From: Herbidospora daliensis
GTDB taxonomy: Bacteria > Actinomycetota > Actinomycetes > Streptosporangiales > Streptosporangiaceae
Assembly (NCBI RefSeq): GCF_001570585.1
Contig: NZ_BBXF01000006.1
Span: forward strand, 328,383 to 392,382
Length of the DNA stretch: 64,000 bases
Direction of reading: 5' to 3'
The translations under genes were made by a program, and so were the position numbers. Below, in pieces: positions 1 through 7,803 of the stretch; positions within the stretch are counted from its first letter, which is position 1, and each line of letters begins with the position of its first letter. The notes under the pieces are model-generated. The model searched no databases, had not been told where the DNA came from, and was given only the letters and a program-made list of their open reading frames with translations.

Positions 1-1
1 G

Positions 2-619
2 GTCCTGCTGCGCGAGGGCCTGTCGCGGCTCCTGGCCGACGGCGGAATCGAAACCGTGGCGGCGGTGGGCGACGGCCCTTCGCTGGTGGAGGCGGTGGAC
101 GTACACAACCCCGACCTGGCCGTCGTCGACGTGCGCATGCCCCCTTCCCACACCGACGAGGGCCTGCGCGCCGCCCTGGAGATCAGATCCCGGCGTCCGG
201 CCTTCCCGATCCTGGTCCTGTCGCAGTACGTGGAGGAGCGCTACGCCACCGACCTGCTCGGCGCCGGCGCCCAGGCGGTCGGCTACCTGCTGAAGGAGCG
301 CGTGGCCGAAGTGGCCGAGTTCCTCGACGCCGTCCGCCGCGTCGCGTCGGGCGGAGCGGTGATCGACCCCGACGTGGTAGTCCAGCTCCTGGGCCGCCGC
401 CGACTCCCACACGAACGCCTGACCGCCCGCGAAACCGACGTATTGGCCTTGATGGCCGAAGGCCGCTCCAACAGCGCCATCGCGGCCCGCCTGGTCGTCT
501 CGGAGGGCGCCGTCGAGAAGCACATCTCCAGCATCTTCCTCAAACTGGCCCTCGACCCGGCGCCCGACGACCACCGGCGCGTCCTGGCAGTACTGGCCTA
601 TCTCGGGCACCGTCCCTGA
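2..619 (+). CDS. NarL/FixJ-type response regulator (5' end missing)
   Basis: The reading frame is open from base 2, so the gene begins left of the window; the internal GTG at 56 is not its start. The N-terminal half is a receiver domain whose phospho-acceptor aspartate lies in VVDVRMPP, with a conserved switch lysine region in GYLLKERV. The C-terminal half is a LuxR-type helix-turn-helix (LTARETDVLALMAEGRSN, then GAVEKHISSIF). It would be phosphorylated by a sensor kinase, presumably encoded upstream outside the window, and bind DNA as a dimer. A copy of the dispersed repeat follows its stop codon almost directly. Confidence 0.9.
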   Translation, partial: VLLREGLSRLLADGGIETVAAVGDGPSLVEAVDVHNPDLAVVDVRMPPSHTDEGLRAALEIRSRRPAFPILVLSQYVEERYATDLLGAGAQAVGYLLKERVAEVAEFLDAVRRVASGGAVIDPDVVVQLLGRRRLPHERLTARETDVLALMAEGRSNSAIAARLVVSEGAVEKHISSIFLKLALDPAPDDHRRVLAVLAYLGHRP

Positions 620-626
620 AAATCCT

Positions 627-704
627 TCTTCCGTTACGGCTCCGCCCACCCCGGCACCGCCCGCCGTCTTCACCGCGCCCCGCATCCGGCGCCACCCGGC
701 CGCG
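627..704 (+). repeat. Dispersed intergenic repeat, copy 1
   Basis: First of four copies of an approximately 80-bp element. All copies share the core GTTACGGCTCCGCCCACCC, then a GC-rich stretch, then a CATCCGGCGCC/CCGGCCGCG-like end in the better copies. The core opens with the odd palindrome CCGTTACGG. This copy starts 8 bases after the response-regulator stop codon. No coding potential. Confidence 0.75.
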
Positions 705-839
705 CACGGCAGACCCCGAAACGCCGCGGAACTTTGGCGCGAAACGGCAATACGGACGGGCGTGGATGATTACGCCCAAGAATGCGCCCGAACGACAGAC
801 CCGACCATGCCCGGCGACCAAGACGATCCACTCGTGATT

Positions 840-1700
840 GCTTGTAGCGGACACGGGTCAAAGCGCCTGCCAAAGCGACTCGCGCCGAGTTTCTGCGACA
901 GAGGCGATCAGGCGCGGCGAAGACGATTCGCCCCGAGCGACTGCGGCGAATCCGGGCCATGGACGCCAGGGACTATCTGGGGCAAGTGCGATCTTGTTTA
1001 GCGGCGAAAAACGATTCGCATCGAACAGTTCTGGCGGGCACGGGTTACATGCGCGGCCGCCAAAGCGACTCGGTCACCGCGGCGACCGGGAGCGGCCCGT
1101 AGATGTGCGTGAACTCGAAGATTTTGCGTGGCAGAGGCGTTGGAGTCGTGACCAGTGCGACTTGCGAAGTTCCTGCTGCAGACGGCGTCGTGAGCAGACA
1201 TCGAGGTGAGTCGTCGGGAGTTGTGCGGCGGACATGGTCGTGTGCATAGGCGAACGCGACTTGCCCGGAGTCCCGGACCGGACCCGGTCATGCGCGGCTG
1301 CTGAGTCGATCCTGCGGCCGACCTGTTCAGGGAAGCCGGCTGAGGCGGCTCACGTGAAAATCTGGGGCGACCCGGTCGAGCGCAGCCGTTGAGGCGACCC
1401 GCGTGGGGGACCCTGCGATGACCGGAGCGAAGACAGCTGTAGACGCGACCGGTGCGGGGTTTCTGCGGCGGATGCGGTCATGCGGCTGCTTGAGCGGCTT
1501 GCCGGGAGACTCAAGGGCGAACCAGGTGCTGTGCGGCGAATCAGGTGACCCGCCCGGAGTATCTGTGGCGGACATGTATAGGGCGGCGAATGAGGTGTCC
1601 GCCCGGTCTCTGCGGTGGGCAAGGTCATGGGCGGCTGCTGAGGTGCTTCACCCTGAGCTTCTACGACGGCCGTGGCCGAGTGCGACCGCTGAGGCGGCCC
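840..1700. repeat. Degenerate tandem repeat array, unit about 60 bp
   Basis: Part of a gene-free stretch (620-2154). Several decayed units share the order gCGCCCGGAGT, TCTGCGGCGGACATG, GGTCATG, CGGCTGCTGAG; the clearest are near 1217-1243, 1263-1300, 1458-1497, 1550-1580 and 1602-1642, with older-looking ones from about 880. Open frames here have mixed third positions unlike real genes nearby, so I call no CDS. The unit length and boundaries are estimated by eye. Confidence 0.5.
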
Positions 1701-1889
1701 GCCCGAGCCCGCCCACCCGGGAGCCGGATCAGCTTCGCCCACAGGACCGACGTTTCCGCGCCGCTCACCCAGGTCTGTGGAAAACCCCTCAGCACCGGCT
1801 CAGGCACCAAGCCGTCCCACTGCAAGGCTGCAGGTGGCGATGCCGTGTCGCCCACGCCTCGCCCTCCAACCTGCTCCCGCGCAGTCGCG

Positions 1890-2090
1890 TCGGTCCTCGG
1901 GCTCAGGACCCCCGGAGGCGTGTCGGCCTTCGGCTCAGGATTCGCGCAGGCGCGCCGCCTTCAGGCACAAGACCCACGCAGGCGCGCCGCCCTTCAGGCA
2001 CAAGACCCGCGCTGGCACGCCGGCCACCCGCTCTGGCACGCCGGCTTTCGGGCACAAGACCCGCGCAGGCAAGGCCGCCCTTCGGGCGCG
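1890..2090. repeat. Tandem repeat array, unit about 33 bp
   Basis: Five to six imperfect units built on CCCTTCAGGCACAAGACCC followed by GCGCAGGCGCGCC. They lie just beyond the terminator of the minus-strand secreted-protein gene and are unrelated in sequence to the about 60-bp array to the left. Confidence 0.6.
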
Positions 2091-2091
2091 A

Positions 2092-2123
2092 GAAAGGGGC
2101 GCCCCTTCCGGGACGCCCCTTTC
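2092..2123 (-). terminator. Hairpin terminator of the 2155-3252 gene
   Basis: GAAAGGGGCG and its exact complement CGCCCCTTTC (10-bp stem) enclose a 12-nt loop, about 30 bases beyond the stop codon of the minus-strand gene. No long T-run follows, as is usual for actinobacteria. Confidence 0.6.
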
Positions 2124-2154
2124 GCATGAAGCCTTATGCGTGCCTAGGACGACG

Positions 2155-3252
2155 TCAGCGGACGTCGACCAGCTTGTACGCCGACAGCGACGAGTTGGTC
2201 GCGCTGGTGCTGGTCGCCTGAAGGCGCCAGTAGCCGTCGTACTTGGGCTTGACGGTCTTGCTGTACTTGCCCGTCGAGTTGGCGCCCACGTAGCCGACGA
2301 ACTTCCAGGTCTTGGTGCCCTTCTTCTTGAAGTAGAGCTTGAGGATCTTCTTGGACCACGCGCCCCACTTGCTGGTGCCGCGGTAGACCTTGCCGTAGAT
2401 CTTGACCGTCTTGCCCTTCTTCACCTTCGAGGGCGAGACGGCGATGGTGATCTTCGACTTGGCCTTGGCGGCCTTGGTGAAGCCGTCGACCGAGAAGCCC
2501 TTGACGAAGCTGTAGCTCTTCGAGCCGCGGGTCACGTTGACCTTGAGCTGCCAGCTGCCGGTCGGCGCCTGGTCGTCGAACGAGGCCGAGCCGTGGTAGC
2601 TGTCGTCGGCCTCGAGGCCGCTGCTCAGCGAGTAGTAGTCGCCGGAGGAGGCGTGCTCGAAGCGGACGCCGGTGACCTTCTCGTCGCCGTACTTCTCGAG
2701 CTTGAAGTTGGCGAAGACGTCGACCTCGTCGCCCTTCTTCAGCTTGACCGGGTCGGGGTCGACGTTCGCCGAGCTCACCCGGGTCGCCGCGACGACGGTG
2801 ATCGTCTGCCAGGTGGCCGGGTAGTTCGGTGCGGTGGTCACGCCGTTCTCGGTGTAGGCCGTGCGGTACTTCCAGGTGCCCGGCTTGTCGTTCGACGCGA
2901 CCGGGATGGAGGCGGCGACCTCAACGCTGCTGGCCGGAGCGGGCGTCGCGCTGACGACCGGGATGTCGGCAGCGGTGCCCGCGTGGGCGCTGGCGTCGGC
3001 CTCGTCCGGCTTGAGGAACTGGACGTGCACCTTGCCCGGCTTGTCGCCGCCCTTGTCGTAAGGGTTGGTCACCTTCAGCTTGAAGGGGATCTTGTCGCTG
3101 CCCGACGGCGGAATGAACAAGTCGGTGAAACCGGTGCCGACCGCGTCGACGGATCCGTCGGCGGCGTAGGCGGGTGCGGCGATGACGGCGCCGGTGGCGA
3201 AGAGAGCCGCCCCCGTGGCGGCCGCGACCATGAGCCGCAGGCTCTTGCGCAT
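2155..3252 (-). CDS. Secreted protein with C-terminal Ig-like/adhesion-type repeat domain (paralogue A)
   Basis: 365 residues starting MRKSLRLMVAAATG; an upstream in-frame extension to 3348 is rejected because it crosses a perfect palindrome and lacks a ribosome site, whereas AAGGGG precedes this ATG. A Sec signal peptide (about residues 1-30, ending AAPAYA) is followed by two beta-rich regions and a Lys/Tyr/Gly-rich C-terminal domain (YGKVYRG, LYFKKKGTK, KFVGYVGAN, PKYDGYWR). The same domain ends the next gene, so the two are tandem duplicates. Exported and probably held at the surface by the very basic C-terminal domain (inference); function unknown. The start is overlapped by a small inverted repeat (GTAAGG/CCTTAC) covering the ribosome site. 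Confidence 0.85.
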   Translation of the reverse strand: MRKSLRLMVAAATGAALFATGAVIAAPAYAADGSVDAVGTGFTDLFIPPSGSDKIPFKLKVTNPYDKGGDKPGKVHVQFLKPDEADASAHAGTAADIPVVSATPAPASSVEVAASIPVASNDKPGTWKYRTAYTENGVTTAPNYPATWQTITVVAATRVSSANVDPDPVKLKKGDEVDVFANFKLEKYGDEKVTGVRFEHASSGDYYSLSSGLEADDSYHGSASFDDQAPTGSWQLKVNVTRGSKSYSFVKGFSVDGFTKAAKAKSKITIAVSPSKVKKGKTVKIYGKVYRGTSKWGAWSKKILKLYFKKKGTKTWKFVGYVGANSTGKYSKTVKPKYDGYWRLQATSTSATNSSLSAYKLVDVR

Positions 3253-3311
3253 GTAAGGCCCCTTACATGAGTGATTATTGGGAGAAATGTAGCTTGTGAG
3301 AATAACGTGAC

Positions 3312-3341
3312 ATGGGCCCACGTGTGCACACGTGGGCCCAT
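3312..3341. promoter_or_regulatory. 30-bp perfect palindrome between the two secreted-protein genes
   Basis: The half ATGGGCCCACGTGTG is followed immediately by its exact reverse complement. It lies about 50 bases past the stop of the upstream paralogue and 60 bases before the start of the downstream one. It could be a terminator for 3392-4543 or a regulator site for the downstream gene; the absence of any loop slightly favours a protein-binding role, but both are possible. Confidence 0.6.
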
Positions 3342-3391
3342 TCGTCACCTATACGGCTTGCGTCAGGGGTTGATGGCGCGAGCCGTACAGA

Positions 3392-4543
3392 TCAGCGAAC
3401 GTCGACGAGCTTGTACGGCGAGTACGAGGACTTCGTCAGGGAGGTGGCGGTCGCCGCCATCCGGAAGTAGCCGTCGTACTTGGGCTTGATCGTCTTGCTG
3501 TACTTCCCGGAGTTGTTGGCACCGACGTAGCCGACGAACTTCCAGCTCTTGGTGCCCTTCTTCTTGAAGTAGAGCTTGAGGACCTTCTTCTTCCAGACGC
3601 CCCACGACTTAACGCCGCGGTAGACCTTGCCGTAGATCTTGATCGACTTGCCCTTCTTCACCTTGGTGGGTGCGATGGACATCGTGATCTTCGACTTGGC
3701 CTTCGCCGCCGGAGCGGAGGTCTTGCTGACGGTGAAGCCCTTGGTGAAGGCGTAGGTCTTCGTGCCGCGCGTGATCGTGAACTTGATCTGCCAGGAGCCG
3801 GCCGGAGCGTCGGTTCCCATCGTCACGAAGTTGTAGTAGCTCTTGTCGTCGCCCTCGAGCGAGGTGCCGAGCGAGTAGTACTCGCCGCTCGACGGGTGCA
3901 GCGCGCGGACCTGCTTGAGCGTCTCGCCGCCGAACTTCTCGATCGTCGCGCTGAAGCCGACGTCGGTCGCGCCCTTGAGCACGACGGGGTTCGGGTCGAT
4001 GCCGACGTTCGTGACCCTGGTGGCCGGGGTGACCGTGAAGGTCTTCACTTCCTGCCAGGTGTCCGGCGCGGCCGTCGCGGTGGGAGAAGGCGACGGAGAC
4101 GCCGTCGTCGGGGCCGCGATCGGCTCCGCCGAGATCTGCAGCCTCCAGCGGTCACCGGGCTTGTCGTTGTTCTGCACGGTGAAGTTGCCGGAGATCTTCG
4201 AGGTCGCGCCCGGCTGGGTGGTGACCTTGGCGAGCTGGGTGACGCTGGCGGTCCGCCAGTTCACCGTGACGCCCGCGCCGGGGTTGTAGTCGGGGGTGAC
4301 TCGCGCCCAGATCTTGTACTTGGGAGCCCAGGAGTCGCCGAACTTCCCGTGATAGGCGTCTGCCACATCGAACGAGAACGACATGATGTCCTGGGTGACC
4401 GGCGGGATGAACGTGTCGTTGACGACGGCGTTCGTCACCGTGACGGTCGCAGCTGAAGCGGGGGAAGCGGCGATGGCCACACCGCTGGCGAAGAGTGCCA
4501 CCCCGCTGGCGCCTGCAATGAGCAGTCGCAGGCCTTTCCTCAT
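3392..4543 (-). CDS. Secreted protein with C-terminal Ig-like/adhesion-type repeat domain (paralogue B)
   Basis: 383 residues, start MRKGLRLLIAGASG with AGGGGATT upstream. Signal peptide about residues 1-31 (ending ASPASAA), two beta-rich segments joined by a Thr/Ser/Pro linker (about residues 150-170), then the basic Tyr/Lys C-terminal domain nearly identical to that of the 2155-3252 protein (YGKVYRGVKSWGVW, LYFKKKGTKSWKFVGYVGAN, YSPYKLVDVR). The N-terminal two thirds have diverged much more than the C-terminal domain, suggesting that the end domain is the conserved working part, for example wall or polymer binding. No catalytic motif is seen. Confidence 0.85.
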   Translation of the reverse strand: MRKGLRLLIAGASGVALFASGVAIAASPASAATVTVTNAVVNDTFIPPVTQDIMSFSFDVADAYHGKFGDSWAPKYKIWARVTPDYNPGAGVTVNWRTASVTQLAKVTTQPGATSKISGNFTVQNNDKPGDRWRLQISAEPIAAPTTASPSPSPTATAAPDTWQEVKTFTVTPATRVTNVGIDPNPVVLKGATDVGFSATIEKFGGETLKQVRALHPSSGEYYSLGTSLEGDDKSYYNFVTMGTDAPAGSWQIKFTITRGTKTYAFTKGFTVSKTSAPAAKAKSKITMSIAPTKVKKGKSIKIYGKVYRGVKSWGVWKKKVLKLYFKKKGTKSWKFVGYVGANNSGKYSKTIKPKYDGYFRMAATATSLTKSSYSPYKLVDVR

Positions 4544-4714
4544 CGAATCCCCTAACTAAGGTAATTTTGAGGGAAAAGCTCGGGTTTGAGCAGGGCGAGC
4601 CTAGTGGGGCCCCTGTGACCAGTCCACATGCGCGGTGACCTTCTCACGGACTTCCCAGGCATCGTTCAGCGACGACCCCGGGAATGCGCGATGGCCTGGG
4701 AGGGTTCTCCGATC

Positions 4715-4816
4715 TGGCACACTGGTAGCCGAACCGTTGCGGTTCCGGTTCCCGCCCCCCTGGACTCCAGGCTGACAGAGGCGATCCGGCGACCGCGCCC
4801 CGGAGAGGAAATAGGT
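4715..4816 (+). promoter_or_regulatory. Candidate rpmE promoter and L31 leader
   Basis: A CACACT-like -10 box around 4717-4733 is followed by a perfect small hairpin (GAACCG, loop TTG, CGGTTC; 4731-4745) and a GC-rich leader to the rpmE ribosome site GGAGAGGAA. Structured leaders upstream of rpmE have been described in actinobacteria as ribosomal-protein L31 leaders; assignment here is by position and one hairpin only. Confidence 0.35.
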
Positions 4817-5035
4817 ATGAAGGCCGACATCCACCCCACCTACGTCGTCACCAATGTGACGTGTTCGTGCGGTAACACGTTCACCACGCGCAGCACCGCC
4901 AAGAACGGCACGATCCACGCGGACGTCTGCTCCGCGTGCCACCCGTTCTACACGGGCAAGCAGAAGATCCTCGACACGGGCGGCCGCGTGGCGCGCTTCG
5001 AGGCCCGGTTCGGCAAGAAGGCCGCGGGCAAGTAG
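4817..5035 (+). CDS. rpmE: 50S ribosomal protein L31 (zinc-binding form)
   Basis: 72 residues beginning [10 protein letters not shown], preceded by GGAGAGGAA. It carries the four-cysteine zinc site (C16, C18, C38, C41 in CSCG and [13 protein letters not shown]) of the C+ type of L31. It sits on the large ribosomal subunit near the central protuberance and bridges to the small subunit. In many actinobacteria rho lies directly upstream; here that place is taken by two secreted-protein genes. prfA follows after 111 bases, the usual order. Confidence 0.97.
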   Translation: MKADIHPTYVVTNVTCSCGNTFTTRSTAKNGTIHADVCSACHPFYTGKQKILDTGGRVARFEARFGKKAAGK

Positions 5036-5146
5036 CTCCTTCCCAGACGCCGGCTCGGAACCGTCCTCCTCTCGCAGGAGACGCGCCCGGGTCGGCGTTC
5101 GTGGTGAAAGGGCCTACTCGATTCGACCAGCAGGAGGGGACGCGCG

Positions 5147-6196
5147 GTGAACCTCGACGAGCTCATCAGCGAATACGCCGATCTCGAGCTGAAGCTCGCT
5201 GACCCGGCCGTGCACGCCGACCAGGCGAAGGCCAGGCAGTTCGGGAAGCGTTACGCCCAGCTCACGCCGATCATCGGCACCTACCGCGAGCTCGGCCAGG
5301 TGCGCGACGACATCAAGGCGGCCCGCGAACTCGCCGGCGAAGACCCCTCGTTCGCCGAGGAGGCGGCCGAGCTGGAGGCCCGCGTCCCCGCTCTGGAGGA
5401 GCGGCTGCGCCACCTGCTGGTGCCCCGCGACCCCAACGACGACAAAGACATCATCATGGAGATCAAGGCCGGCGAAGGCGGCCAGGAGTCCATGTTGTTC
5501 GCCGGCGACCTGCTGCGCATGTATCTCCGGTACGCCGAGCGCATCGGCTACAAGACCGAGATCATCGACGCCCAGCACTCCGATCTGGGCGGCTACAAAG
5601 ACGTCACCGTCGCCATCAAGGGGCGCGAAGGCGCCTGGGGGCGGCTCAAGTTCGAGGGCGGCGTCCACCGCGTGCAGCGGGTGCCCGCGACCGAGTCGCA
5701 GGGGCGCATCCACACCTCCGCCGCCGGGGTGCTCGTCTACCCCGAGGCCGAGGAGGTCGACGTCCAGATCGACCCCAACGACCTGCGGATCGACGTCTAC
5801 CGCTCCAGCGGCCCCGGCGGCCAGAGCGTGAACACCACCGACTCCGCGGTGCGCATCACCCACATCCCGACCGGCGTCGTGGTGTCGTGCCAGAACGAGA
5901 AGAGCCAGCTCCAGAACAAGGAGTCGGCGATGCGCATCCTCCGGGCGCGGCTGCAGGCCATCGCCGAGGAGGAGGCCAACGCCGCCGCGATGGCCGAGCG
6001 CAAGTCGCAGGTCCGCACGGTGGACCGGTCCGAACGGGTGCGCACCTACAACTACCCGGAGAACCGCATCTCCGACCACCGGGTCGGGTTCAAGGCCTAC
6101 AACCTCGACCAGGTGCTCGACGGCGACCTCGACGCGGTGATCCAGGCCCTGCTCGACGCCGAGCTCGCGGAGAAGCTCGCCGCCGCCGCCACCTGA
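5147..6196 (+). CDS. prfA: Peptide chain release factor 1
   Basis: 349 residues from a GTG with a strong AGGAGGGG site. The stop-codon-reading tripeptide PAT in [15 protein letters not shown] fits the PxT of RF1 (UAA/UAG), not the SPF of RF2. The GGQ motif at residues 224-226 ([15 protein letters not shown]) triggers peptidyl-tRNA hydrolysis in the ribosomal A site. Length is normal for the family. prmC, whose product methylates the GGQ glutamine, follows after only 4 bases, so the two are co-transcribed. Confidence 0.98.
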   Translation: MNLDELISEYADLELKLADPAVHADQAKARQFGKRYAQLTPIIGTYRELGQVRDDIKAARELAGEDPSFAEEAAELEARVPALEERLRHLLVPRDPNDDKDIIMEIKAGEGGQESMLFAGDLLRMYLRYAERIGYKTEIIDAQHSDLGGYKDVTVAIKGREGAWGRLKFEGGVHRVQRVPATESQGRIHTSAAGVLVYPEAEEVDVQIDPNDLRIDVYRSSGPGGQSVNTTDSAVRITHIPTGVVVSCQNEKSQLQNKESAMRILRARLQAIAEEEANAAAMAERKSQVRTVDRSERVRTYNYPENRISDHRVGFKAYNLDQVLDGDLDAVIQALLDAELAEKLAAAAT

Positions 6197-6200
6197 GCCG

Positions 6201-7055
6201 ATGACCTTCCTCCTGGACGAGATAGCGCTGGCCACCGCCCGGCTCGCCGAGGCAGGTGTGCCGTCGCCGCGCGCCGACGCCGAGGAGATCGCGGCGTTCG
6301 TCCACGGCGTGACCCGCGGCACCCTCCACACGGTGAAGGACTCGGAGTTCGACGCCCTCTTCTGGGAGGGCGTCTCCCGGCGCGAGTCGCGCGAGCCGCT
6401 GCAGCACATCACCGGCCGCGCCTACTTCCGCTACCTGTCGCTCGAGGTCGGCCCCGGTGTGTTCATCCCGAGGCCCGAGACCGAGGTCGTCGTCCAGTGG
6501 GCCATCGACCGGCTCAACGAGATGGACGTCGCCTCGCCGATCGTCGTCGACCTCGGCACCGGATCGGGCGCGATCGCGTTGTCGATCGCCCAGGAGGTCG
6601 CGCTCGCGCAGGTGCACGCCGTGGAGATCGACCCGGCCGCCTACCGCTGGGCCAAGCGCAACATCCTCGAACACGGACAGGGCCGGACCTCCCTCCACCC
6701 GGAGGACCTCACCGACTGCCTGCCCGAGCTCGAAGGCCAGGTCGACCTGGTCATCAGCAACCCGCCCTACATCCCGCCGGGGGCGGTGCCTCGCGACCCC
6801 GAGGTGCGCGACTACGATCCTCGCCGTGCCCTCTACGGTTCGGGCGACGACGGCCTGGGAGAGGTCCGGGCGGTCGAAGCCACGGCCCGCCGCCTCCTGC
6901 GGCCCGGCGGCCTGGTCGCGGTGGAACACGCCGACGAGCAGGGCAACGCGGTCTACTGGTTGTTCCCCGAGGGCAACGGCTGGCGCGACGCCCGCCTGCG
7001 CCAGGATCTGACCGGCCGCGACCGCTTCGTGACGGCCAAGTACGGCCTGGAGTGA
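6201..7055 (+). CDS. prmC: Peptide chain release factor N5-glutamine methyltransferase
   Basis: 284 residues. The N-terminal helical domain (about 1-80) binds the release factor. The C-terminal Rossmann methyltransferase domain carries the SAM site VVDLGTGSGAIALSIA and the NPPY motif near residue 187 (VISNPPYIPPG), which holds the target glutamine amide. It methylates the GGQ glutamine of RF1/RF2 and so raises termination efficiency. It is placed right after its substrate gene prfA. Confidence 0.96.
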   Translation: MTFLLDEIALATARLAEAGVPSPRADAEEIAAFVHGVTRGTLHTVKDSEFDALFWEGVSRRESREPLQHITGRAYFRYLSLEVGPGVFIPRPETEVVVQWAIDRLNEMDVASPIVVDLGTGSGAIALSIAQEVALAQVHAVEIDPAAYRWAKRNILEHGQGRTSLHPEDLTDCLPELEGQVDLVISNPPYIPPGAVPRDPEVRDYDPRRALYGSGDDGLGEVRAVEATARRLLRPGGLVAVEHADEQGNAVYWLFPEGNGWRDARLRQDLTGRDRFVTAKYGLE

Positions 7056-7068
7056 CAAGGGAGATCAC

Positions 7069-7716
7069 ATGACCCGCCGATACCTCTGTTCCAACCCCGG
7101 CGAGCGCGAGTCGGGCCTCATCGACGCCGCGTCGGTCATCAGAGCCGGCGACCTGATCGTCCTCCCGACCGACACCGTCTACGGCATCGGCGCCGACGCC
7201 TTCACGCCCTCCGCCGTGCGGGCGCTGCTGACCGCGAAGGGCCGCGGCCCCGACATGCCGGTCCCCGTTCTGGTCGGTACGGTCAGGGCCGCCGGCGCGC
7301 TGGTGGAGTCGCTCGGCACCCACGGCCAGGACCTGATCGACGCCTTCTGGCCGGGCCCGCTGACGCTCGTCTTCAAGGCCAACCGCTCGCTCAAGTGGGA
7401 CCTCGGCGAGACCAAGGGCACCGTGGCCATCCGCATGCCGCTCCACCAGGTCGCCCTCGACCTGCTCAAGGAGACCGGCCCGATGGCCGTCTCCAGCGCC
7501 AACCGGTCGGGCAACCCGCCCGCCACCACGGCGGCCGACGCCGAGGAGCAGCTCGGCCAGTCGGTGGCCGTCTACCTCGACGCGGGGCCGTGCAACGACA
7601 ACACCCCGTCGACCATCCTCGACCTGACCACCTCGGTGCCCCGGGTGCTGCGCAAGGGGGGCATTCCGGTCGACAAGATCCGGGGTGTCGTGGGGTACCT
7701 CGCGACCGAGGAGTAG
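7069..7716 (+). CDS. L-threonylcarbamoyladenylate synthase (Sua5/YciO/YrdC family)
   Basis: 215 residues with the YrdC fold: KxR-type nucleotide-binding surface, PTDTVYGIGADAF, FWPGPLTLVFKAN, IRMPLHQVALDLL and SSANRSGNPPATT. It makes threonylcarbamoyl-AMP from threonine, bicarbonate and ATP, the first step of t6A37 tRNA modification. The short form without the C-terminal Sua5 domain corresponds to TsaC. It follows prmC by 13 bases in the conserved translation operon. Confidence 0.93.
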   Translation: MTRRYLCSNPGERESGLIDAASVIRAGDLIVLPTDTVYGIGADAFTPSAVRALLTAKGRGPDMPVPVLVGTVRAAGALVESLGTHGQDLIDAFWPGPLTLVFKANRSLKWDLGETKGTVAIRMPLHQVALDLLKETGPMAVSSANRSGNPPATTAADAEEQLGQSVAVYLDAGPCNDNTPSTILDLTTSVPRVLRKGGIPVDKIRGVVGYLATEE

Positions 7717-7803
7717 ATCCATACCGTCTGGCTATCGCACCGGGTCACCGGGGGCGTGGCGGCCTAGCGTGAGTCGAGGTTTTCGACCCCGGGAGGCTGG
7801 CGC

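Noticed and set aside
762-1209. Overlapping open frames of 79-123 codons
   Set aside because: Third codon positions are not GC-biased, no ribosome site, and they lie across degenerate repeats.
1403-2221. Open frame of 272 codons and a 497-codon frame (1777-3270)
   Set aside because: They run through repeat arrays and antisense to the secreted-protein gene; composition is that of shadow frames in GC-rich DNA.
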